64,000 nucleotides of DNA from the NCBI GenBank assembly GCA_002917075.1, contig NTMA01000011.1:1-64000 (forward strand). The letters are read 5' to 3'. Within the stretch, counting starts at the first letter, position 1, and each line of letters opens with the position of its first letter. The stretch comes from Hawksworthiomyces lignivorus (lineage: Eukaryota; Ascomycota; Sordariomycetes; Ophiostomatales; Ophiostomataceae). The notes beneath the pieces were generated by a model. The model saw only the letters and a program-made list of their open reading frames with translations, made no database searches and was not told the origin of the DNA. The position numbers were made by a program, and so were the translations under genes. This document shows positions 32,989 to 44,184 of this stretch, piece after piece.

Positions 32989-35900
32989 GGCGCATATGCT
33001 GTTCTAAGCGGTGGTATCATTCGCACATTTTGTGTCGTGCACGATTTAGTAAATTTCCTGTTTTGATTTGACTTTTGCCTTTTACGATTATTTTAACGAT
33101 TTCCTCATTCTTCTTCTCTCTCTTCCCTTCTTCTCAGTTGCTGTTTTGCCTTGACTCCTGCTATCTCCCTGGTGAAAATTTTCTACAAGTGGGCACGAAA
33201 TTTAAAGTTTAGCGGAGCTGCTATCCACTGAAGCCAAATTAGTGGATTCAAAATGCCTGTGCTTCAGCACAGACGACATCTGATAAGACCCAACTAAAGC
33301 TACAGTACATACAGTGTTTCTCCAATCGCCTCAAAACAAAGACCCCTGCCAAACATCCCTGAAGCTTTTGAGGGAAACGCCACCATTTCATTCAAATCTA
33401 CAAAGGTGCGCAGCACTATAAAAAGTTAGATGCAAGCATCACTTCTTCCCTTTGGTCTCATACCGCAGAAATCACACCGTTCCCCTTGCGTAGTTTAGTA
33501 GATCCAATGGACAAAGCTTCAACACCTCTCAACTACCGTTATGCGTCTTTGCCGTAAAACTAACAATGCTGTCTGAACACTCATTTTACCCGCATATCAC
33601 TTGAGGTGTGGGGCTGCATAGAGAGACACTTGCACGCGATTTTTTTTTTTTTGGCACCTCGGATTCGGATCTGTACACAGCATCTCGTCTTTCACACCAT
33701 GCTTGGTTCAATAAAATGTAACTGACGTTATTCCAAAGCGAAGATCTTAGATAGGACCATGCATACACTAGTAGAGATGTAAGCGCTTCTTCGGTGTCAA
33801 GAAAGGTTACGATCATCTAAAATACGCTGCCTGGCGAAGCTGCTTTTGCAAGTTTGGATTTTAATACCATCTCGTCTCATGTTGATCTCGGCCCATCTGA
33901 GTCAGACCGGCCTCCTGGGACATTAAACCGATATAGAGAACAAGAAAGATGCATATTATCGATAGCGGCGGCCATATTATCCTTAGTTCTGAAGAGAACG
34001 TAACGTTTCTCGGAGGGCTGGGGGTTGGAAACTCCGAGGCTTTGACGGAATGCCCGTCAATGTTACAGTGTTTAGTGCTAAAGTTGAACAGTTCAACGGA
34101 GTGTTTCGGCTGTTGTTTTGGGATGGGTCCTTCTACAGCACCTTGGCACCGTATGGCTAGGCACATGTGACGAGCGCTAACTAACTGCTATCATTTCCAA
34201 CGGTATAACTACTCCCGAGTGGTGTCTGCTGTCTCCGCCTTGTATCAACGGCGTTCCCGAACGATTTCTGGGCATAAAGAGGAAACCGTGCGGGGAGGAT
34301 CCTCACAGAGTGCTCATAGGCACATTCGATAAGCACAGCCCAATCTCCCGGCACGGGCGATGGGTGATTGGGCTGGTTGTAACGGGTTGTGGCGGTGTCG
34401 ACCGTTGTCGCCTGGGTCCCTGGCCCATATATTCCCTGGTTGTGCTGCACGTCGTCAGACAATCTGCGATTATTAAGAAATGTACGTGTGCAATCTTTTT
34501 TTAATCTCGCCTTAGTCAACACTCAAATCGAAAGAGAAAATGCGTAATACTACGCCGGAATTTGAGTGAAGACGACTAGGACACACAATACGACTTTCTT
34601 CGTCTGGCTCGAAAGGAGTTGATCGGCCGAGAGGCGTCCGATTGGGAGAATAGCGGTTTCTCGTCCGAATGAGCTGGCCGCTTGCTTGGTTTCTTGTCTC
34701 TTGGCTTTGGTCTTTTTCTTCCACTCTCGCGTCACGTTTATGTACGCTCCTCAAGCCCATCTCGTAGGGCTGATATTCACAAGGGCAATCTAGCCACTCG
34801 TGTCCCTTTTCCATGCAGAGGGCCATCTTCGTGCATGCGCTTGCGGTCAATAGTTCCAAGAGTGGGAGGCGTCCTGTCTCGTTCGTGTTTCTCTTTTCTG
34901 CACCCTGCAAGCTGCAAGAGAAGATTTTCTACGGGGCACGTCTTGCGTTATTGGGCGGGCCAAGAGCCCATTCTTGGTCATCTCTGGCTCCTCGTCCAAT
35001 GCCGATCAATGCAATCTCTTCCTCTGCGCTGTTTCCACCCCACAGCCACCTTTCTTTTCTGCTCGTTCCATTTGCTGCTTCTTTCTTTTTCTTCCATGTG
35101 TGAGCATGTACAGAAGTCTGCATTGGGTGTAGTGGATGCTGCGGATACATTCGAGAAATCAAGACATTCCAAAACCTTGGACCCGTGTCTTTTTTGCTCG
35201 TCATAGGGCTGAAAGGGATGGGAGGGTCCATCCAGCCCCAATAGACCGTCAGACACACACATCGCCCAGCCCTCGCGAAGTTTTGCTGCTCTTCCCTCCC
35301 CATCCGAATACCTATTTTCTCGGTCAATTTTCAGGCGCGATTTCTATATGGTCGAAGAACGCACAGTCGTCGTGAAGTCGTCCGCTGCGTGCGCTCTCAT
35401 CCAAATGAGCCGAGCTTCTATGTGCCGAAGATCTGTCGCTGAGCCTTGCTGTCTCATTCCATTCCCCAGACAAGCTGCCCGCTTGTGATACTTCCTTGTT
35501 GAAGTCTTTATCCCCCCCCTCCTCCCAATCCTGCCTCGGTCTGTTTCACAGAGAAGGACGTACAATGTCTCGTAAAAGTACCCTCTTGTTGCCGTAACGC
35601 GACTTCTCTCTTCGGGTCACACTTGCGCTTCTGAATTGTCAACACAGAACCAGAACTAGACGGGCATAGTCACGACGAGAGGGAGCCGAAATTCCTTTCG
35701 TTTAGAATGCAGTGGCTTGTGCTTGGGCAACCTCTTCGCCGAGAACAGCCTCCACACAAACACTGCATCTCGTTTCTACGAGGCTGTATCATCGTGCAAG
35801 ATGTTGGTTTGCTCTCATGTAGCTGTAAACATTTTCCTACTCTCCCGACTCTCTTAGCCGACAGTGTCATCGCACATATGCTTGGCGGAAACCAGCGAGT

Positions 35901-38403
35901 TACAATGACAGTGGCACAGTCTGAGATAAAACAAGCACGGGGAGGGTTCTCACCGCATCTTCTTGCTTTCCTCGATTTCCGTTCTGCCTCCCTTCGTTCC
36001 CTACATGTAAATGCTACATTTGTGCTTTCAAGAGGGGGTGAAGGTGATGGTGTGTTGCAGGAAAAGTGGCATCGTTTCGTTCTCCGTAGGCCCGTTATGT
36101 GTAGCCCTCCAGTCAACCAACGGACTCAAGTCCTATCACCTCGTCCTGCAGGTCTCCCACCCACTTATTTACACACTTGTCTTGTGCACCATTAAAAGCG
36201 TTTAAGAACGTGGTCTCTCGGCGCCCTTCTCCCTCCGAACCACCAACAGGTTGCTTTCTCCCTTTCTTCTTTCCTTACTTTAGTGTGTTGCCTCCCATCA
36301 TCTTTTTCCAACCCCCCAACCTGCCCTTCTCTTCCTAGGACAACATCGACCTGCCTGGAATTCTTCCATTTCCCGCTCTCTGCTTCCTTGGCGTTCTTTG
36401 ACGCCTGCATCTTTGGCAGCTTCTTTGATTTTCATTTATTTTGCCTTACCTTTATTGCTATAAACTATCATTTACACAAATAGCAGGGTATTTCCCCCCT
36501 TCCTCTTCTTCACACATTATCGCCTCTGTAAATTAACGCTCCCTCCTTGCCACATCCAGCAGCTCGTATGGTCGAGCGCTCTCGAATCACCAACCATTGT
36601 CGCCCCCCCCGCGCCCCTCTATTCATGCTATAAAGGCCCTTCGCTGGCACTCATATTTGTGCTGACAGGCTGCAACAATACCCCCCTTGCAGCCCCCAAT
36701 TCCCCAGCCCTCTTATTACCTCCCAGGAATACCGGTAGCTTGGGTGCGAGCAATTCCTCGTCCGAGCTTACCCTCCCGTGGCAACAGTAAGTGATTTTTG
36801 TTCTGTGTTGATCATATTAGGGCCATGACCACCATACGAGCACATAGCGTCGCACCCGGGTTTCTCTTCCATATTTGTTCCTCTTTCTGTCCCATCCTTC
36901 CAATTCCGACTACCCCTTGTTAACCTCAACACCTCCCGGTTCTCCCGTTTTGCTTGGAATGAAATGAATTACGAAAAGGAAAATAGACAATCCAAGGAAA
37001 TAAATTGAAATGAGGGCGAGAGATTGAGAGAGCATATTATACGAAATATAGCATGCCCTTGCGATTACCTGCCCCCTTGACCGATTTCAAGCCGCTTCCT
37101 CCCTATTCCTTCCACTTTTTTCAGTTGTTTCAGCTCTCTACTTGCATCCAGCTAATAAGATATTGCGGACAGTTTAGTCCGCTTTGGATCGAAACAACCT
37201 TGTCCTACTTGCTGCATCTCTGCGCTCTTCGATTACTTGTTCAGCTAAAACAAACTACAACCACTTCGGCTCGGCATCCAAACTAGGAAGGCTGTTTGCG
37301 GATATTTCCATCTTTTACATGCGCTCAATTCCTTCCATCGTCGTCCGGTGTCAGCTCTCCTTCGCTCAGGAAAGTTGCGCGATTCCTCTGGTGCAGACCA
37401 TACGCGCGGCATTTGAGTTCTCTTAGCCGTTTTAATTTCCTCCCAGCCCCATTTCGACTTACTTTCGCTCTGTTCTTGCGCAGACTATCTTGTCCTTAGT
37501 TTTGTAACGGCCTCGCGAGACGCTAAAGAAAGGAAGAAAACAAGCGGAAGCTAAGACAATCAATTCCCTCAGACGACTGTGTTCTCTGTCAGGGAGGAAA
37601 AACACATAAACACCGTCAAGAGAGACAGGTTAGATAAGTCTAAGTCAAAGAAAGAAAACCCCCGAAAGAAAGAAAGAAAGAAGAGAAAAGAAAAGACATA
37701 AAACAAGTAGATAAGAAAGCAAGAGAAAAAGATTAAAAAAAAAAGGGTGAGTAAGAAATACAGACAACAGACCACAGGAAAGACGGGAAACAGCCGCTAG
37801 ACAGATCAACGTTACAGGGAATTTTAGCCCTACTCCCCTTCGCTCAGTCCAGCCAGTCTCCATTTTATTAGCGGCTTCTCCTTCTCCTTGCACACAAAGG
37901 AAAACAGAAACTAAAGCCGGAGTGATCTAGGTGAAAGGAAGCTATTCTTCGTTCGCCGCCAACCCCCGCAGTCGTTGATTTTGCGATTTCCCATTTGCCC
38001 ACCTGCTGCGGCTACTACTACTTTTTTCGCCCTTTTTCTTTCCCTTGGTCCCTTTCTTACTGTTTTTTGAACCTGCTCGGTCCCTTTCCCTATTTTCCTC
38101 TCTGTTTTTACAGCTTCGCCTTGACCTTCGTCTATCTTTGGACCCCCTTTCGGGCAATCGGAAACCTAACTTTCAAACCGCGCGAGAGAAAAATTAGAGG
38201 CCTCAACCCGGATGCGCATCTGGCCTCTTCTCATGGCCTCAACGCTGTGATCCAGTTGGCCAGCATCCTGTCCTTTTTTTTTGGATCCCTTTCTTCTTAC
38301 ACGGGGCTATCTTGTCATTTCGGCCCCTCCTGTCTCGCCTCTTCTCCGTTCGCCTGTCTTGTCTCTTTCGAGTGATAGAAGTCTGCTGTGACTCTGTGTA
38401 GAA
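32989..38403. other. 5.4-kb region without a recognisable protein gene
   Basis: This is the longest gene-free stretch in the window. No open frame has a conserved domain. From about 34980 the plus strand is largely pyrimidine-rich, with dense CT tracts at 36200-36760, 37050-37500 and 37990-38400. A purine-rich block (GAAAGAAAGAAAG) interrupts it at 37520-37760. A TATA-like TATAAAG is at 36629. A good splice donor (GTAAGTG) at 36787 and an acceptor at 38400 directly before the next gene's ATG suggest a long leader intron. A non-coding RNA is also possible. Confidence 0.45.
36629..36635 (+). promoter_or_regulatory. Possible TATA box of the Zn2Cys6 gene at 38404
   Basis: CTATAAAGG is in a GC/CT-rich context. 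It is about 150 nt before a consensus splice donor at 36787 that could begin a leader intron ending at 38401. Promoter use is inferred from position only. Confidence 0.3.
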
Positions 38404-40954
38404 ATGGCGCCGCCACAGCAACAACAACAACCTCTCGACCCAGCGCCTCGATCAACCTCTTCTGGGAGTCAAGCCTCTTCGCAAGGAAATGATGCAACCG
38501 CTGACTCGAGAGTAAGGCGGGCCCGCACAAGCCGACCAAAGGTCAAAACGGGCTGCAACAATTGCAAGTGAGTGAATGGTTTAAGGAGGCTTCTCCTTCT
38601 ATGTCCCTTTGTCGTCTCTGGCTTCGTTATCCTGTTTCTGACGCAATTCTAGACAACGAAGAATCAAGTGTGATGAGAAACGACCAGCTTGTACGCAATG
38701 TGTACGGTCAAGAAAAGAGTGCTCTGGCTATCCTCCTCCAGCCCGGAGTGCACGGCCGTTCGAGGAGATCAGGATCGCACCAAAACCAGGACCAACCCTC
38801 CTGGCAGCAAGCTCCGCACCTATTCGCATAGCGGCCCATGCTCCCCCGCTACAAGCACAGTCACCCTTTCAGCCTCTGCAATCATCACAAGCACAGCACC
38901 AGGTTCAAATTCGCCCGCAAAGAGACCAGTCTCAGCCCTACCAAGAGCAGCAGCAGCAACACCGAAAACAACAGCTAGTTCAGCTTCCCCCTCGCCGAGT
39001 GCAAAAGCTTTACCAGCGACGCAACACACCGCCACACACCCCTGTTGCCGCTGTTCCAGTTATTCTCTATCACCCATCCTCCGACTTACCATTCAGCCAA
39101 CAAGAGGGTCTGTATTTCCAGCTTTTTCGTTTGCACACTGCCAATGAGCTGTCGGGTTTCTTCGACGACGTGTTTTGGTCGCGAACTGTCCTTATAGAGT
39201 GCCATTCTGAAGCTGCCATCCGTCATGCTGTTGTGGCGCTGGGTGCGTTGTACAAGACGCTGGAGAAAACGACCGAATCGCCACCTGGATCGCCCACAGA
39301 GATGGCTTACGACACCGTCGACAGTGCCTTCAGCCACTGGGAAGTGGCCCTCAGGCAATATTCGAGTGCTTGTCATGCTCTTGCTGCAAAATATACTCAG
39401 GATGAGAGCACCCAACGCACGCGGCTTATGGCCAGCGTGCTGCTCGCCTGTTTTGACTCATTTATCGGGGATCACAAGCAGGCTATTGTGCAGATCCAAA
39501 CTGGGCTGGGCCTTCTCGAGCGGTTACGTGTAGAGCGCCGCGAGTCTAGCCGATTACTGGCTTCCAGCGAGCCCGTCGAAGATGAGTTGACACAGATGTT
39601 CACGCGCCTTGCCATTCAGGCCAAGTCTTACGACATGGCATTCCATTTCCCGCAACCCTATGTCATCCATCTATTGCCTGCCGGTGCATCTGCTACCTTT
39701 TCTGAGCCCTCCGACACATCGTCTCCCTCTTCCCCAACGCCGTCATCTGATATTGGCTCTCCTGTTTCTACCCATCAAGAACCCATCCCGGCATGCTTTA
39801 CCAGTTTGCGCGAGGCCCGGCTTGCATGGGACACTCTCTGTGAACATATCTTCCGATTCATGGAGCTCATGTTCCAATACGCTAATGGACCGCCCAACCT
39901 GCTGCCCAAGTCAATGATTCGCTTTGGCCTTGAGTTCAGGACTAGGCTGGAGTCCTGGTCAGACGCATTTGAACCACTATTAGTCGGTCGTATGAAACCT
40001 GGAGTCAACAGCCAGGAGAAGGCGGGCATTGCTGTGCTGAAGATGTCCCAGATCATGGGCCAAATTCTATATCTGATGACCTTTAGCGACAGCGAGATGA
40101 AGTTTGACGCGTTCCAGTTGCAGTTCAAGGCGATTGTCGACCTAGCGTACGAAGTTGTCGGCGACGAGGAGCGTCGTGCCGCAGCGATTCGTTGTCCAGA
40201 TCCAAACCAGTGCATACATCACCACGACTACGCCACAACTCACAATGGAAATTCTCACGGGCATCAGCACAGAACATGCCATATCAAGGCAAGCTTCAGT
40301 GCTGATCTGGGCATCGTGCCGCCCCTGTATGTTGTCGCCACGAAGTCACGAGATCGAGTTCTCCGTCGACAAGCCATCCAGCTTTTGCGCAGCAGTGCCC
40401 GCCGTGAAGGCATGTGGGATAGCGAATTGATGGCTCGGATTGGCATGTGGGTTATGAATATCGAAGAAGAAGGCGAGGAAGAAGAGTTCATGGAGATGAT
40501 GAACTGGCGCTATAGCAACGACAGCAGTAACGCTCCGAAGAGATCGAATGACAACATCAACCCCCTGACGCCCGGCAGCAGTCCTCAGTCGCCTCCAGCG
40601 TTCCAAGGACAGCCTCCTAGCAACGGAACGGGCGGCCAAGTTCGCAATGGATCGTTTAATTTCGGCGAAATTCCGCTTGGCCCTGGGGGCAATGCGCGCT
40701 GGGATGACCGGCGGACAAGTCAGGCGTATTCGCTGCACACCTCCTCTCGTGGACAATCGTTTTCGGCCCCCATCAACCAGGACCAGCCATACTACATGCA
40801 AGCAAAACACGCTATCCCAGCAGAGAAGCGAATTCTCGTCAAGGCTTGCGAATTTGACCTTCGAGAGCACACTGCCACACTCAAGTGCGGGACTCGCGGT
40901 CTCGTGCCCGGTGCTCCAGACGTGAAGACGCGGGTCACCTACATTAAGTGGTGA
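38404..40954 (+). CDS. Zn2Cys6 transcription factor (Fungal_trans_2 type)
   Basis: Two exons (38404..38567, 38653..40954) give 821 aa. The zinc cluster at about residues 51-79 is CNNC, then KQRRIK-C, DEKRPA-C, TQC and VRSRKE-C (CX2CX6CX6CX2CX6C). The intron falls right after the second Cys, a common place in this family. A Gln-rich linker (about 105-170) follows. The region from about 190 (LFRLHTANELSGFFDDVFWSRTV, then AAIRHAVVALGALYK) matches the Fungal_trans_2/DUF3468 regulatory domain. The C-terminal 150 residues are low-complexity. It should be a nuclear DNA-binding regulator; targets are unknown and no pathway cluster is adjacent. A 5.4-kb upstream region suggests complex control. Confidence 0.9.
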
Positions 40955-42022
40955 CGGTCCCCGATAGCCTTTTGCTCTTCTTGGTTGTCCCAAGTTTCTC
41001 CTTTTATTGTTTTGCTCACTCACGAAGTTTCGATTGCATATACCCATTGGGATGTTGATTTCCCAGTTTGGAAAGAGTTTGGGAAGACTGATGATCTATT
41101 AAGATGAAATGGGAAAAAGATACCGGTAGAATCCAGCTCCGGGCAGGAATAGCCCTGGGAAGGTTCCTTACGTTCTTTACCGCTAATGAGAAATACGACG
41201 GCAACTTGGGGGAATAAAAATGAGCGTTGGAAAACGGTGAGGTCTTATTCTATTTAATGGCATATTTTGTACAAAATGATGTGTTTCATTTTTATCGTTT
41301 TAATTTTCTTTGTCTGTTAGATATCATGAGCTCGGCGTGTCTGGTACACGATCGCTTGAACTGTTTTTCGTTTTCACGTTTGTAACGTGCCTCTTATAAA
41401 TGTTATACTATGATCGTCACCGTTCAAATGTTGCATCAAAATAATACCACATTTCCAGCTCCAACAAAAATAGGATAAAAATCCCTCCACAATGCCCCCC
41501 AAAAAAATTTCGTAGTGAAATACTGGAACCTTGCAACACAAGAGAAAACCTTCATACCATACTTATATCTTGTCCAGCCGTTCGCAAGCGGCTACGTAGG
41601 AACTGCCCAGGTCTAATTGCTAACTGTAGAAGAATCGCAGATAGCGGCAACAACCGAGGGCTGTGTACGGCTTCTGATACACTGTAGTCATAATTTATAC
41701 TGAACTGAAAGTATACGCTGAAATCCATTGCAGTATCCCGGTTTGCTCCAGATTCAAGGAAAGAGCTTCAGGAAAGGCCGAGACAGTTAACCTTGAAGTG
41801 AAGTGGGGGGCCTATGCGCACGACAAATAATACAGCATTGACCAGTCCAGTTAGGCTGATTCAAGCTGAACAAGGCTTTTTTCATCACAAGGCCTGATGC
41901 AAGTGAATATTTAAACTACTTTTTTCAAAAAAAAAAAAAAAATTTGAGCCGATTTCCAAAGACGAAAAATCTAGACAGAGATTTTAAATTTCTTTGAGAG
42001 CCAGGGTCGACATACGGAAGCA
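40955..42022. other. Intergenic, Zn2Cys6 gene to broken BTB gene
   Basis: About 1.07 kb, AT-rich, with the 3' UTR of the regulator. A run of about 17 A lies near 41926-41942, followed closely by the BTB reading frame. No other feature is recognised. Confidence 0.5.
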
Positions 42023-43357
42023 ATGGACGCCTTGGAGAAAGCTCCCAGCATCCAGCCTATTCCCGCTGGGCATGTCGATCCTAGGTTCCTCCATGGCCTG
42101 GCAGACAGCGTCAGCCATGAAATTGATTTTGATCATAGTCGATGTGATGTCAAACTTATCGTCACGAAAGATGATGATTCCGATAAAGGGTCTCTGCACG
42201 CTTTCATTGCTTCTTCGGCAGCCATGATCCGTGCGCGCAGACCGTGGGAACGCATGCTCACAGGCTCATTTGGCGAGGGACAAGCAGGTCACCAGAAGAT
42301 ATTCGATTTCAGGGAAGACAGCTACATGGCGCTGGAAATAATCATGAACATCATCCGCTTTCGATTCGACAATGTGCCTTAGAAAATGAAGCTGGACGCC
42401 TTGGTAGAGATGGCTATCCTAGCAGACAAATACATGCTACGCCCTCTGTTGGCGCCGTGGATAGAAACTTGGATCGAAAAAGTTTCCTCAACAACTCAGG
42501 AACCTGGAAAGGAGATCTGTTGGCTCTGGATCTCAAATGTATTTGATCTCCATCCTATCTATGATCAAATTTTGCACCGACTGTGTCTTGACGCCGCATT
42601 TAAGCCTGTGCAGTTGGAAGATTTCCCAACTTTATCAACGGAAAATCTTGGATCTTTAATGGCAAACGCCGGGTCTTTGGGGGGAAGCCCAGAGTCGACC
42701 AGCAGGGAAGAGAACGCGAATGCAGGAGGAAATCTGTCATGTGAGAAATCGATGGAAGAAAAGTACCTCATTCTTGTCATGGCCGATGAAGTACCTTTCC
42801 CGGAGAGGCTCCCGCCAATAACTGAGGGTATGTCATTAACAGACTTCCACAATTCAGATCTCTTCATTGCTAACTATGTATAAGAAACAATTCTGGCTAG
42901 AAGACAGACATTTATTACCACCGTTCTGGATCTCCTCTACGACTATCTCGACGAATTACAGGCCCAAGCTCATACCGCACTAAGCCAGGAGCTTAGGGTT
43001 GCATACCCAAAGGGTTGTCTCTGTATTAATCATTTGCGAGATTGTCTGCTAATTCAGATGGGATCTCTCTGTTCTGCTTTAAGCTCTCTTGGTCTGCGGC
43101 CTAAGAAGAGCCCAAATGATATTCACATTAGCCCTCGTCGGCTACAGGCGTCTCTTTTGAGTATTCGGCTATTGTATTGCAGACGATACAGATTGACCAT
43201 CAACTTTGATTCGTACAATGATAATTCGACTTTTTGGACTGAAACTAATTTACGCATTTGCGGGTCCTTTAAATGCATCCTGAAGAAGATGGAAGACATG
43301 ATTTCTCAGCCCAGTGGCATCACAGAAATACAGGTAACGCGACAGAAGGCTCTTTAG
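42023..43357 (+). pseudogene. BTB/POZ-domain protein gene with two in-frame stops
   Basis: One reading frame of 445 codons is interrupted by TAG at 42380..42382 and TAA at 42881..42883; it needs no frameshift to read through. The pieces fit a common fungal BTB architecture: FDHSRCDVKLIV..SLHAFIASSAAM, then FDFREDSYMALEIIMNIIRFRF, then (after the TAG) MKLDALVEMAILADKYMLRPLL. After the TAA comes ARRQTFITTVLDLLYDYLDEL. Coding-like sequence continues beyond both stops, so neither looks like a natural end. Both stops could come from C-to-T changes (CAG to TAG, CAA to TAA) in CpA context, as RIP produces, but other origins are possible. Intact relatives usually act as orphan BTB proteins of unknown role. 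A young pseudogene is the simplest reading; sequencing error or stop readthrough are alternatives. Confidence 0.75.
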
Positions 43358-44184
43358 CAGTTTACATGATTAGGTGTGCTGCAGCTCAGTCAAACTTTCG
43401 GGCTGAAGCGCGACTGATTGAATGCCGGACATCTCAGGCTTGTCTGTATCTCACACATTGAAAAAAATAGTTATTTGGTTTCGTTCTGCTTATAATGTTG
43501 GCATCGTTCATAGCCTTCTCCTTTCTCCTCTCCGTGTTGCCATAGGACTAATCTTGTCTTGGTGTCAGACAGAATGTCCGTATGATCAAGTAGATATGTA
43601 AGTCAGAGATGAACTTCTCGAGAAGAAACAGGCTTCAATTTTCTCTCTCTCTTTAACCCCAACTGTATAGCTACTGTGTCGGTAGAAGGCACAGTACACG
43701 CAGAAAAGGCTGCGGGAAACAGAGCTGGACGAGATGGTAATTGCACTATTAGAGAGCCGCCTAGAGACATGTTCCGAGGAGCCTGTAGCTGGAAAGGCGG
43801 ACAAGTGCGGCGATAATTTTTACAACAGCCCATAGAACCAAAAGAGCTTGGAAGCACGGACCACATAAATGGTACTACAAGGCTAAAAAAGGTAACTGAG
43901 GCAAAAGTTTCCCTTGTTTCGCGCGCAACTTGTTTTCTCGGCTCCATAGACGTGGAATCCTCTACACACATTCAAAGGTCAGGGGGATTATGAACTCCGT
44001 CCAGCATACAACTCAGCCGTCTTCCTATTGAAAGAAGTGTTCGAGAAGACTGTTCGCGCCAATTCGTACCGGGACGCCATCGGCGTAACTGAGCCCCGAC
44101 AACGCGAAAGCAAACCCTCACGACGCAAAACGAACTACCCTCTCCTTTGCCGGCCATCCCTCCTCGCTTTCGGTCGACGCAACC
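43358..44184. other. Intergenic, BTB pseudogene to SAD1
   Basis: About 830 bases. A minus-strand open frame (43603..43971) has no recognisable motif. The last 150 bases probably hold the SAD1 promoter and leader. Confidence 0.5.

Noticed and set aside
35670..36116. A 148-aa minus-strand open frame in the long gene-free region
   Set aside because: Composition is not protein-like (scattered Cys, no hydrophobic pattern), with no motif and no splice context.
43603..43971. A 122-aa minus-strand open frame between the BTB pseudogene and SAD1
   Set aside because: No recognisable domain, and composition is consistent with chance.
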